Made by a program: the position numbers and the translations under genes | Shown here: piece after piece, positions 17,814-26,488 of the stretch | How positions within the stretch are numbered: the first letter of the stretch is position 1 | Layout of the letters: each line of letters opens with the position of its first letter | Assembly: GCA_937883785.1 (NCBI GenBank) | Contig: CALGDE010000143.1 | Span: forward strand, 1-64,000 | Direction: 5' to 3' | Origin: an uncultured cyanobacterium | GTDB taxonomy: Bacteria; Cyanobacteriota; Cyanobacteriia; CACIAM-69d | Length of the DNA stretch: 64,000 nt | The notes under the pieces: model-generated | Databases searched by the model: none | Told to the model about the DNA's origin: nothing | What the model saw: only the letters and a program-made list of their open reading frames with translations

Positions 17814-19175
17814 ATGAATATCCACTCTTCTTGCGATCGCGTTCGTTTAGGACTTACCCTACTTGGCTCCGTTGCGTCCGCTGCGCTGGCACAAGGGCTG
17901 GTGGCGCCTGGAGCGATCGCCGGCAGCATGATCACCTCCACCACCCCCGGCACGGTGGTTACCCCTTCCGTGGTGGATATTTACCTGGAGCCCGACGATA
18001 GCGTTACCTTTCAAGTGGAAGTGGACCCCTACAACACCACGTCCCTAGATGTTTTTCTCCTAAACGACGTTTCGGGATCTTTCTACGACGACCTGCCCAA
18101 CGTCAGCGCCGCCGTCCCTAGCTTGGTGGATGGGCTGTCCAACATTGTCAGCGATGTGCAATTTGGCTTGGGATCTTTCTCCGATAAGCCGATTTTTCCC
18201 TTTGGAGGCTGGACTGACACCAACGGCGATGGTTATTTGGACACCACGGTGCCTGATTATCCCTACCAAACGGAATTGGGGCTAACAAACAATGTAAATG
18301 CCCTTCAAGGGGCCGTGGATGGACTAGACATTCGCTGGGGATTAGATTTGCCGGAGTCCCAGTTGGAGGCACTGATGCAGGTAGCCCTGCGCAGTCAAAC
18401 GGAGCTGGGATTTCGCGATGACGCCTTTAAAACGGTGGTGTTGCAAACGGATGCCCCCTTTCACCACGCAGGCGATCCCTACCGCACTGATATCAACGGC
18501 GATCCCTACACTTATTACATTCGCGATGACTTTGGGAATTTAGTGGGGCGGGAAACGTTAAATCCCAATAACGGCGACACGGTGTTTGATCCATGGGAAG
18601 AATATCCGGCGATCGCCCAGGTGCGAGAGGCGTTAATTGGCGCCAGCATTGTGCCCATTTTTGCGGTTACTGAAGAAGTCCGGTCCCATTACGACAACCT
18701 GGTGGCCCAGTGGGGCTTTGGGGAAGTGGTTATCCTCAGCTCCAATAGCGACAATCTAGTCAGCGCCATCGAAGAGGGCGTTAGCAACGCCCTAAGCGAC
18801 GTCACCTTGGTGGCAGAAGGGGATGACTTTGACTATGTGCGCCAAATTGCCAGCGACGCCACGGCGACGAAAGAAGGCACCGACTTTAACGTGCCCCTGG
18901 GAGACACGGCAAAATTTGATGTGACGGTGGAGGATCGATCTGGCGATGGGCTAACGGGCAACGACACCTTGCGCCTCACAGCCCTGGGCTACGGGCACAC
19001 CACCGTCAATGTGACGGTTCCCAAGCCGTCACCAACCCCGTCCGCATCTCCCACGCCGCCCAACCCCACCTCTGATCCTAAAAAAGTGCCGGAGCCAGGT
19101 ATGGGCATGGCGTTGTTAGGACTGGGGGCTTGGGGAGTCGTCAAACGCTGGCGATCGCAGCGAACAAACCGTTAG
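17814..19175 (+). CDS. vWA/integrin-beta-like surface protein with PEP-CTERM sorting signal
   Basis: A 453-residue exported protein. The ATG at 17814 is chosen because it is directly followed by a signal peptide (MNIHSSCDRVRLGLTLL to about AIAG); a longer frame to 17628 would bury it. The body is a vWA-like domain with the metal-binding DVSGS motif at its start, resembling integrin beta I-like domains, and TDTNGDGYLDT and DINGDPYTY loops that look calcium-binding. A Pro/Ser/Thr stretch leads to a C-terminal tripartite PEP-CTERM signal: VPEPGMGMALLGLGAWG, then a basic KRWRSQRTNR tail. It should be processed by an exosortase, which is not encoded in this window. Probable role is surface adhesion or matrix binding. 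Confidence 0.82.
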   Translation: MNIHSSCDRVRLGLTLLGSVASAALAQGLVAPGAIAGSMITSTTPGTVVTPSVVDIYLEPDDSVTFQVEVDPYNTTSLDVFLLNDVSGSFYDDLPNVSAAVPSLVDGLSNIVSDVQFGLGSFSDKPIFPFGGWTDTNGDGYLDTTVPDYPYQTELGLTNNVNALQGAVDGLDIRWGLDLPESQLEALMQVALRSQTELGFRDDAFKTVVLQTDAPFHHAGDPYRTDINGDPYTYYIRDDFGNLVGRETLNPNNGDTVFDPWEEYPAIAQVREALIGASIVPIFAVTEEVRSHYDNLVAQWGFGEVVILSSNSDNLVSAIEEGVSNALSDVTLVAEGDDFDYVRQIASDATATKEGTDFNVPLGDTAKFDVTVEDRSGDGLTGNDTLRLTALGYGHTTVNVTVPKPSPTPSASPTPPNPTSDPKKVPEPGMGMALLGLGAWGVVKRWRSQRTNR

Positions 19176-19563
19176 CCAACCTTGAATTAAGGTTAAACAA
19201 TTGAGCTAGATCTGCTTCAGGATGTGACGAGAATCATCCCTCCGGAAACGTAGAGTCACGATCGCCCACGGCGTGTTCTTGTAGATTAATACCGACACAC
19301 GCCATGTGTCAGATTGACTTTTGCAACGTTCGTCCGGGGCGGGCGCTCAGTCTAAGAACATAGTGGTTATGGTTGAGGCTAATTGCCGACACTGAAATTG
19401 GGTGAGTCGCTTACCGGTTAACCATTGGTTCCACAGACGCGACGTTCTGAGTTGCAGGCTAGATATTGCCCCTTACAACCCTGCAATAGCTATTGCGGTG
19501 TAAGTATCGCCATCTAGGTCAGAGTGCACCTCGTCGTTATTAGTCCGTTTAGGGTATCGTCCC
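19176..19563. other. 388-bp intergenic region, no gene seen
   Basis: The region lies between the vWA gene and the DUF928 gene. The only structure noticed is weak local symmetry around GGGGCGGGCGC (about 19336-19348). No convincing promoter, terminator or small gene was found. Confidence 0.5.
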
Positions 19564-20352
19564 ATGTCACTTCGTAAATTCAGCTTCTCTCTTACTCTGG
19601 CTTCGGCATTGCTGGGAGCCATTGTCCTATCCCCCACCATTGCCCAAGAGGCGCCATCGGATCAGGGTCCTTTTCAATTTAATGAGCAGCCCGGTTCGTC
19701 CGTAGGGTTTATGCCCAGCGATCGCCGGATGCCCATCCGTACCGCTAGCGGTGGTCGCCGCGGTGCCTGCATTTCGCCGGATACGGTCGGTGAAGCGGTG
19801 GTGCCCCTGTTGCCCAGCAACGGTGGAGCCCTAAGCGCCACCGACAGCCCCAGCTTTTGGGTTTATGTGCCCGCAGGGACGAAAGGGACCGCCAACTTCC
19901 GCTTAACCAACGCAGCGCAGATAGATATTGACCACCAGGCGGTGGCGCTTCCTGAAGAGGGTGGGCTGGTTAAGGTGGATTTGGGCAGTGGCTCCTTAAA
20001 AGCCGGAGAAACCTACCAGTGGTTTTTCTCGGTAAACTGCGCCGCCAATGAAGATGATGAGCTGTTAGAAGCCGGTCGAGCTCGCGAAACCTTCGTTACC
20101 GGCTGGGTTCGCCACGAGCCCCTCCCCGCAGATGTGGAGCTATCTCGAAAGTCACCTCTAGATCAGGCGGTTGCCTTTGCTCGTCTGGGATATTGGCATG
20201 ACAGCTTAGATCGTGTGGCGGTCCTACAGCAGTCCGGCAGCGGGGGTGCTGAGGCGATCGCCGCGTGGGAGCAGTTGCTTACCAACGCAGGGTTAGAACT
20301 CAATGCCGACGGTTCTATTACCTCTCAAATCGACCTGGTGTCCTCGCGGTAA
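19564..20352 (+). CDS. DUF928 domain-containing exported protein
   Basis: A 262-residue protein with an N-terminal signal peptide (to about residue 28, SPTIAQ) and a DUF928 domain. Family features seen are RRGACI near residue 65, SPSFWVYVP about 35 residues later, AGETYQWFFSVNC, and GWVRHEPLP. DUF928 is largely confined to cyanobacteria, often next to haemagglutinin-type exoproteins and CHAT-domain genes. Here it is 160 bases upstream of such an exoprotein, on the same strand. Function is unknown. A role in secretion or folding of the exoprotein is a guess from context. Confidence 0.85.
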   Translation: MSLRKFSFSLTLASALLGAIVLSPTIAQEAPSDQGPFQFNEQPGSSVGFMPSDRRMPIRTASGGRRGACISPDTVGEAVVPLLPSNGGALSATDSPSFWVYVPAGTKGTANFRLTNAAQIDIDHQAVALPEEGGLVKVDLGSGSLKAGETYQWFFSVNCAANEDDELLEAGRARETFVTGWVRHEPLPADVELSRKSPLDQAVAFARLGYWHDSLDRVAVLQQSGSGGAEAIAAWEQLLTNAGLELNADGSITSQIDLVSSR

Positions 20353-20513
20353 AACTGTCGAGCAATACACCTGTCGACTGACAAATTTGCCGAAATTTTG
20401 GCCAAGTATTAGCCGAAATATTAGCCGAAATCTCGGTGGCACGGCGGGGAAAGCATATTGGCTAAATCCAGTCCGCCACCTTAGGTTCAGTGACCACTAG
20501 AACCGACTTAAAA

Positions 20514-23500
20514 ATGCCCGTTCCCAATCCTGTGATTGTGTTGTCCAAATCAAGAATGGCATCCCTAGCGATGTTAATTTGGCGCGGTTGCAGGCAGGGG
20601 GCGGGTGTTTTTGATGGGCGATCGCTGGCTTTGGCGTTATTTTTGGTGGGCTCAGCTACGGGGTTAGGTGCCAAGGCGATCGCCCAAACGCCTCCATTGG
20701 AGGCACCCATTATTCCCGACAGCACCTTGCCCAATCCTTCCGTGGTGGAGGGGGGCGATCGCTCTTCGCAAATTGGCGGTGGCACTACGGCAGGGCAAAA
20801 CCTGTTTCATAGTTTCGAACGCTTTTCGGTGCCCCCTAACCACACCGTGCGCTTTGTGCCCAACGGCGATATTGCGCGGATTATCGCGCGGGTCACTGGG
20901 GGCGATGGGTCGTTAATTGACGGCATTTTGAGCAGTGACACCAGCGCAGCGCTATTTTTAATTAACCCCAACGGTATTACCTTCGGTCCCAATGCCCAGC
21001 TTCAGTTGGGAGGATCATTTATTGCGTCCACGGCAGAATCAGTGGTGTTTGCAGACGGAGCAGAGTTTCGGGCGGGGGCAAACGGTGGCGCGGCGCCCCT
21101 GCTGACGGCGACGGTGCCTTTGGGGCTGCAACTGGGCACTGGGTCGGGAAATATTGTGGGCGTTGGCCAAGGTTCTATTGCCCCAACGGAAACCCCTGGG
21201 TTATCGGTCTTGCCAGGGCAAACTTTGGGATTTTTAGGCGCGTCCCTGGAGTTTTCTGGAGTGGCGATCGCGGTGCCTTCAGGAGATTTACAGCTAGGAG
21301 CGATCACGAGCGGCACGGTGGGGCTGGGGGAAAATTTACGGTTTAGCTACGACGGAATCAGTGAATTTGGCGATTTAACATTGCAGCTCGGCAGCTCAGT
21401 GACGGGGTTAGGGGTGATTCCCCAAAATCCTGGCGCGGTAACGTTGACCGGTGATGATATAACTCTGTCGCGATCGCGGATTATTTCCCTAACCCTAGGC
21501 ACAGCGCCCGGTCCCCCCATCACCATCAACAGCGCCGGCACTTTATCCATCTTGGGCGCAGCAGGCGATCCAGTTTTATCCACCGGCGTTTTCTCAGCGG
21601 TCCCCTCAGATGTAGGGCAAAACGGCGGCGCGATTAATGCCACTGCGGAGCGATTTCTTATCAGAAGTGGCGGGCGTTTACAAAGCAGCACTGAAGGCGC
21701 GGGGGCAGCGGGGGATATTCAAGTTCGCGCCGGGGAGATAAATTCCGATGGATTCACCCCCGTGGGACCGGCGGCAGAACCCTCCTTCGATAACAGTGCC
21801 GAAAGCGCCATCAGTAGCCTGACCACGTCCCTCGGTGACTCAGGGCGGCTGAACATTAGGGCAGATCGTTTGACCCTGACCAACGGTGCGGTGATTGAAA
21901 CGGCCAGCGCCCCGGAAGCTCGTGGGCGGGCGCGAGCAGTCAACCTGGTCACTGGCGAGCTGATTATGGTGGGGGGCAACCCAGAAAATGCGGTGCAAAC
22001 CAGCCGAATCGCCACTTTAACCTTTGGAGAAGGATCGGGGGAATCCGTCACGGTTCAGGCGGGCTCCGCTCAACTTGCCGACGGCGCACAAATCGGTTCT
22101 GTCACCAGCGGGCGCCAGGGCAGCGGCGATTTAAGGGTCGTCGTTGAGGGTCTGCTGCTGATTTCAGGGGAAAATTTGACCCTGCCGGGACAGGGGGCAG
22201 GCAGTACCGTGGCCACGATCGCCTTCGGAACCGGAAAAGGCGGCGACATTGTGGTGGACGCTGATCATATTCGCATCGAAGACGGCGCCAGCTTGGGGGC
22301 TCAGGCGCTTAATAATTTCCTGGGCGTCACCACCATTCCCGAGGCGGGAGGCTCCGATTCAGGGCAGGTGATTGTACGGGCAAATTTGATTGAACTGGTG
22401 GGCACCAGTGTTTTTAATCCGGCGGTGCCTAGCAATATTGCCAGCGCCACCTTCGGTTCGGGGAATGCAGGATCGGTGGTGGTGGAGACGGGTGATTTGC
22501 GCATTCTCAATGGTGGTACCTTGGCATCATCCACGCTGATCTCCTTTATTGGCACCTTAGAGCAGCCCAACGCCGGGCGGGGGGACGGTGGGGATTTGGA
22601 GGTGCGGGTGCGCAATTCTATCGAAGTGACGGGGGCTGGCGTAGGGGGAGAATTTCCCAGCACCTTAGGCGCCAATACCGCTAGTTTTGGGGACGCTGGA
22701 CGGACGCGAATTCAGGCGCGGGAGCTAATTATTCGCGATGGCGGGTTAGTGAATTCGGCGGCGTTTGCCCTGGGGAATGCGGGAAGTTTAACCGTTGAGG
22801 CAGATTACATTTTGATTGAGGGGCGAAACGCCACCAATGGGCTGGAGTCCCAAATTGCCGCCAGTGCCCTGACTCCGCCGCTGGATCTCCAGGATCGCTT
22901 TGGAATTCCGGCGGGAAGCAGTGGTGATACGGGACAGGTAACGGTAATTGCGGACCGTATTGATATTCGCGATCGCGGTCAAATTTCAGTGCAGCACGAC
23001 GGCACGGGCAATGCGGGCGCTTTGACCATTGACGCTGGAATTTTAACCCTGGGCAGCGGGGGACAAATTCGCGCCAATACGGTGGCAGGTACGGGCGGTA
23101 ATGCGGTGGTGCGATCAGGCTCGCTGCAGCTGCGGGACGATTCCCAGGTAAGCGTGGAGGCGGGGCGCATTGGCAACGGCGGCAATTTAACCCTGGAAAC
23201 GGACACCCTGGCTCTGTTGGAGGACAGCACCATTCGCGCCAACGCGGTTCGGGGACAAGGGGGAAATATCGCGATTATTAGTCAGGGACTATTTTTGGGC
23301 ACCGATAGTCAAGTTACCGCCAGCTCCCAACTGGGTATCGACGGCACCGTACAGGTGGAGCGCCCGGAATTGGATCCAGGCAGTGAGTTAATTCAGCTTC
23401 CCGCCACCGTGGTGGATCCTAGCGATTCCATCGCCACCGGGTGCGCCGCCGATGGAGACAACCGCTTTGTGGTGCAGGGACAGGGCAGCAGCCTGTTAAT

Positions 23501-23765
23501 GAACAGCGCGCTGACGGTGCTGTGGGAAGATTTGCGCCTTGGCACCGCTGAAGAAAACCTTCGGTTGGGCGTGGAGCAAGACGCCGACACCAATGGAAGT
23601 AGCGAACCTCAGGTCACTATTCAGCCCACCTCAATGTCCATTGTGGAAGCCCAGGGATGGCAGCTCCACGCCGATGGAGCAGTGGCGTTAACTAGCCCTG
23701 GTCAAGCCCCCCTTCCCTCCGCCCACTGCCAGTCAATTTCCACCGCTAGCACCCTTGCTCCATAG
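20514..23765 (+). CDS. Filamentous haemagglutinin N-terminal (TpsA-type) exoprotein
   Basis: A 1083-residue secreted protein of the two-partner secretion type. An extended signal region (about residues 1-55) ends near AIAQ. The TPS domain has NLFHSFERFSVPPNHTVRF and the conserved ALFLINPNGITFGPNAQL, the anchor motifs of haemagglutinin activity domains. The rest is a long right-handed beta-helix with repeats of the type GGNLTLETDTL, GNAGSLTVEADYI and GDGGDLEVRV. There is no membrane segment or autotransporter barrel at the C-terminus, so it needs a TpsB outer-membrane partner, which is absent from the window. GTG at 20490 and ATG at 20556 are alternative starts. Likely an adhesin. Confidence 0.85.
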   Translation: MPVPNPVIVLSKSRMASLAMLIWRGCRQGAGVFDGRSLALALFLVGSATGLGAKAIAQTPPLEAPIIPDSTLPNPSVVEGGDRSSQIGGGTTAGQNLFHSFERFSVPPNHTVRFVPNGDIARIIARVTGGDGSLIDGILSSDTSAALFLINPNGITFGPNAQLQLGGSFIASTAESVVFADGAEFRAGANGGAAPLLTATVPLGLQLGTGSGNIVGVGQGSIAPTETPGLSVLPGQTLGFLGASLEFSGVAIAVPSGDLQLGAITSGTVGLGENLRFSYDGISEFGDLTLQLGSSVTGLGVIPQNPGAVTLTGDDITLSRSRIISLTLGTAPGPPITINSAGTLSILGAAGDPVLSTGVFSAVPSDVGQNGGAINATAERFLIRSGGRLQSSTEGAGAAGDIQVRAGEINSDGFTPVGPAAEPSFDNSAESAISSLTTSLGDSGRLNIRADRLTLTNGAVIETASAPEARGRARAVNLVTGELIMVGGNPENAVQTSRIATLTFGEGSGESVTVQAGSAQLADGAQIGSVTSGRQGSGDLRVVVEGLLLISGENLTLPGQGAGSTVATIAFGTGKGGDIVVDADHIRIEDGASLGAQALNNFLGVTTIPEAGGSDSGQVIVRANLIELVGTSVFNPAVPSNIASATFGSGNAGSVVVETGDLRILNGGTLASSTLISFIGTLEQPNAGRGDGGDLEVRVRNSIEVTGAGVGGEFPSTLGANTASFGDAGRTRIQARELIIRDGGLVNSAAFALGNAGSLTVEADYILIEGRNATNGLESQIAASALTPPLDLQDRFGIPAGSSGDTGQVTVIADRIDIRDRGQISVQHDGTGNAGALTIDAGILTLGSGGQIRANTVAGTGGNAVVRSGSLQLRDDSQVSVEAGRIGNGGNLTLETDTLALLEDSTIRANAVRGQGGNIAIISQGLFLGTDSQVTASSQLGIDGTVQVERPELDPGSELIQLPATVVDPSDSIATGCAADGDNRFVVQGQGSSLLMNSALTVLWEDLRLGTAEENLRLGVEQDADTNGSSEPQVTIQPTSMSIVEAQGWQLHADGAVALTSPGQAPLPSAHCQSISTASTLAP

Positions 23766-23825
23766 GTTCTCGCCCGATATCCCGGTACGATAAACCACGG
23801 GAATAACACCGCTGGGGAAACTGGT

Positions 23826-24143
23826 ATGAATCGCAAATCCATCGATCAAGAAACTTACAATCGGCTGCGGCGAGAGGCTGTGGCACCTTACCGGGGCTTG
23901 CGGAAGTTTATGTATGGTGGCTTTGCGGCATCCGGGGCGATCGGTGGATTTGTCTTCTTTTTCAAGGTGTTGGCAGGGCAGGATCTGGCAAAAAATTTGC
24001 CCAACCTGGCGCTGCAGGTGGGCGTAGTAGCGGCGATGGTATTTTTATTCCGCTGGGAAAACCGTGTTGAACAAAAAGATGAGAAAAAGCGTGAGCAAGC
24101 AGAGCAAACGACTCTGAACGAGAAAGGCAGCTCTGTAGAGTGA
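23826..24143 (+). CDS. DUF3493 (LPA1/Rep27-type) protein
   Basis: A 105-residue protein with two membrane segments (about residues 28-50 and 58-78). The DUF3493 pattern is clear: LRREAVAPYRGLRKFMYGGF, then FFKVLAGQDL and NLALQVG, with a highly charged C-terminal tail. The domain is shared with plant LPA1 and algal Rep27, which assist photosystem II assembly and repair. By analogy it should be a thylakoid membrane factor, although the bacterial form lacks the TPR part. It stands alone, convergent with the OLD-like gene whose stop lies only 31 bases away. Confidence 0.85.
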   Translation: MNRKSIDQETYNRLRREAVAPYRGLRKFMYGGFAASGAIGGFVFFFKVLAGQDLAKNLPNLALQVGVVAAMVFLFRWENRVEQKDEKKREQAEQTTLNEKGSSVE

Positions 24144-24174
24144 TTACTTTTCGAAACTTTCTGCTGGTCACCTT

Positions 24175-26205
24175 TTATGATTGCAAGCGTTTAAATAATT
24201 CAACAAACTCCAGCGGTATCATCTCTGGGTGATCATTGAATACTTTGTTGATAATTTCTGACTTGAGATCATTTTCTCTTCGACAACTGCATAAAGGCTT
24301 AAACGCATCTTTCAAGGTCTTTTCTAAAAAATGACCTTGAATTCTCAGAAACCAATTTGGAATATTTATGGAAATCCCACCGTAGTAGCTGCACTCCCGC
24401 AATGAGTCATCATCATCTATCGCTTTCCTTGCCGCAATCAAGTGGTTATCTTCTTTCGAGCTTGGTAACTGCGTTGAACTTATTGATGTCTTAACTTTCT
24501 CCACCAAGAGGTTAGCCATGTCTTGTAAACGTCCATTATCCAACCTTTTAATGTCTGAATGTATTTCGCCCTCTTTTAAGCCAAACATTCTCCCCATTGA
24601 ATGTTTCTCCCTTACTAGAAAGGTGATAATTGCTAATGGATCTAAAATAAAATTCTCAATACTGTACCTGCTGCTTTGACCTATAACTTTTATTCTTTCA
24701 CTTTCTTTTTCTCTCAAATCCCAGTCAACAACTCCGTAAATACTATCGTTTCCGAATTCATTCAGCGCCTTCACTACTTCTTTGACTTGATCACAGTTTT
24801 CTCCACTGCACTTAATGAAGTGAATTGACCTTTGAAACAAGTCTGAATCATCAGATTCAACGCGCCTCAAGATTGCATAGATTTGCTCATAATTAGTTAC
24901 ATCATATTTGCTTTCTACAAAGACCTGTCTTCGACTAACAGGATCAATACTAAGAGTTGGGATTCCCGCCGTGAGAACTGATAGAGCCTTATCTTTGGAT
25001 ACCTTTAATATCCTGTCTTCATCACTGCCTCTTCTATTCATAAGGTACAAAGACTCTTCGGAAGCCAAAGCAACTGTAGAGGGGGAATGAGTAGTCATTA
25101 TGACCTTTATTCCTTGTTCCATAACAAGGTTCCTCTCAATGATTTGCAAAAGAGATCGGGTCATTGAAGGGTGGAGGTGAGCGTCAATCTCGTCGAGCAA
25201 AAGTACATCTGGATATCTAGTTATATGTCTCTTATCCTGTGAGTGATGAAGACACAGAATAAAAGACATAATTATACGTTCACCTGACGATAGGTCTTGG
25301 AAATTAATACTCAGCTTTTCGTCTTTATGTCTTAAAGATGGCTGATAAGGAATATCATAGTTGGGCTCAGGGATACTTATTCTGAAGTCAAAATCAGCAT
25401 CACTCAGCATCTGGTTGAGAGAAGTCCAAGGTGGTGGTCCATACTCCTCGAAAAATTCAACATCGCTTAAAAAATTACTATCAGTTTCTCCTTCTGATTC
25501 AGCTAAATATTTTCTAAATTTATTTTTGTATCTCAGTTCTCGGTAGCCTACCAGTATCTCCGACAAAGAATGTTGAAATATTTCAGAAGAAGATTTTATC
25601 TCCGAAAAGTTTGTGTAGAAATCCTTTTCAGTAACTAACAGTATACTTTTCTTTGATTTTCTCAAAATACTCTTAATCACTTCCTTTCTTTCTTGAACTC
25701 CGTTTGAAAAGACTCCCAGAATGCGTTTTTCCGACTCTAATATGATTGATTGTAAGGAATCAATGGCGGCTTTTTTTACTTTCTCACTTTGGGAGTTTGA
25801 ATTTATAAAATCCAGAACTTTTTCCACACTTTCAAACTCTATATTGAACTGACGCCTTGCTGTCTCTACAAGGTAATTTCCCCTACTCTTCAACTCGACA
25901 CTTAGGCTTTGCCAAAGTCCTTCTTTGACTCTCTCTACTGAGTCTCGTTGGAAAATAGCTGGATTACCAGGAGCCAAACTGGACGACTGAAACAAGCGAA
26001 TATCCTTGAGCTGGGATTTCTGGCCAATTCCGACATTATTACGATTCTTGTCAACACCAAAAACCTGGAGATTCTGACGGCTAATTGCTTCAATAAAATG
26101 CGTCTTCCCCGCTCCGTTAATTCCCGTCAAGACTGTGAAATCGCCAAGACTAGCATTCTCTAGCTTATCGATAGATTTATATTTAGTCTTAAATCTAATC
26201 TCCAT
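24175..26205 (-). CDS. OLD-like AAA/ABC ATPase with probable TOPRIM nuclease domain
   Basis: A 676-residue protein. The ABC-class ATPase half has Walker A GINGAGKT (residues 28-35), an ABC signature LSSGERI (about 305), Walker B DVLLLDEIDAHLHPS (about 330-345), and an H-loop TTHSPS. The insert between them is long and helical. The second half opens with VFVESKYD (about 428-436) and then GVVDWDLR (about 491-498); these look like the Glu and DxD of a TOPRIM fold, as in OLD nucleases. The gene is visibly AT-richer than its neighbours and uses different codons, suggesting transfer. OLD-type proteins are often antiphage. No helicase, reverse transcriptase or other partner is adjacent. The TOPRIM call is by motif only; a DUF4435-like domain is an alternative. 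Confidence 0.75.
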   Translation of the reverse strand: MEIRFKTKYKSIDKLENASLGDFTVLTGINGAGKTHFIEAISRQNLQVFGVDKNRNNVGIGQKSQLKDIRLFQSSSLAPGNPAIFQRDSVERVKEGLWQSLSVELKSRGNYLVETARRQFNIEFESVEKVLDFINSNSQSEKVKKAAIDSLQSIILESEKRILGVFSNGVQERKEVIKSILRKSKKSILLVTEKDFYTNFSEIKSSSEIFQHSLSEILVGYRELRYKNKFRKYLAESEGETDSNFLSDVEFFEEYGPPPWTSLNQMLSDADFDFRISIPEPNYDIPYQPSLRHKDEKLSINFQDLSSGERIIMSFILCLHHSQDKRHITRYPDVLLLDEIDAHLHPSMTRSLLQIIERNLVMEQGIKVIMTTHSPSTVALASEESLYLMNRRGSDEDRILKVSKDKALSVLTAGIPTLSIDPVSRRQVFVESKYDVTNYEQIYAILRRVESDDSDLFQRSIHFIKCSGENCDQVKEVVKALNEFGNDSIYGVVDWDLREKESERIKVIGQSSRYSIENFILDPLAIITFLVREKHSMGRMFGLKEGEIHSDIKRLDNGRLQDMANLLVEKVKTSISSTQLPSSKEDNHLIAARKAIDDDDSLRECSYYGGISINIPNWFLRIQGHFLEKTLKDAFKPLCSCRRENDLKSEIINKVFNDHPEMIPLEFVELFKRLQS

Positions 26206-26420
26206 GGTTTTTATTGAAGGATGGCACCAACCTCCAAGCAGTAGTTAATCCTTAACTTTGACTGCAATGAGAGCTATCTTAGTATTCTCATTGAAACAGA
26301 TCGCATTAGAAATCACTTTAACTAAATTTAGAAGAAAAGATTCTAATTACTTATTTTTTCCAGCGTACTAGCACAAAAAACCATTCACAATCCACAAAAA
26401 ATCATGTGATGCTGCTTAAA

Positions 26421-26470
26421 AATGAAGATCGACGAAAAGTTGCCTTTATCCGTCGATCTTCATTACTTTT
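26421..26470 (-). terminator. Strong hairpin terminator after the arginine dihydrolase gene
   Basis: Perfect 14-bp inverted repeat AATGAAGATCGACG / CGTCGATCTTCATT. Read on the minus strand it is followed by TTTAAG. It lies 25-68 bases downstream of the stop of the agrE-type gene and insulates it from the OLD-like gene. Confidence 0.8.
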
Positions 26471-26488
26471 CCTATTTAAGTTCTAGTT

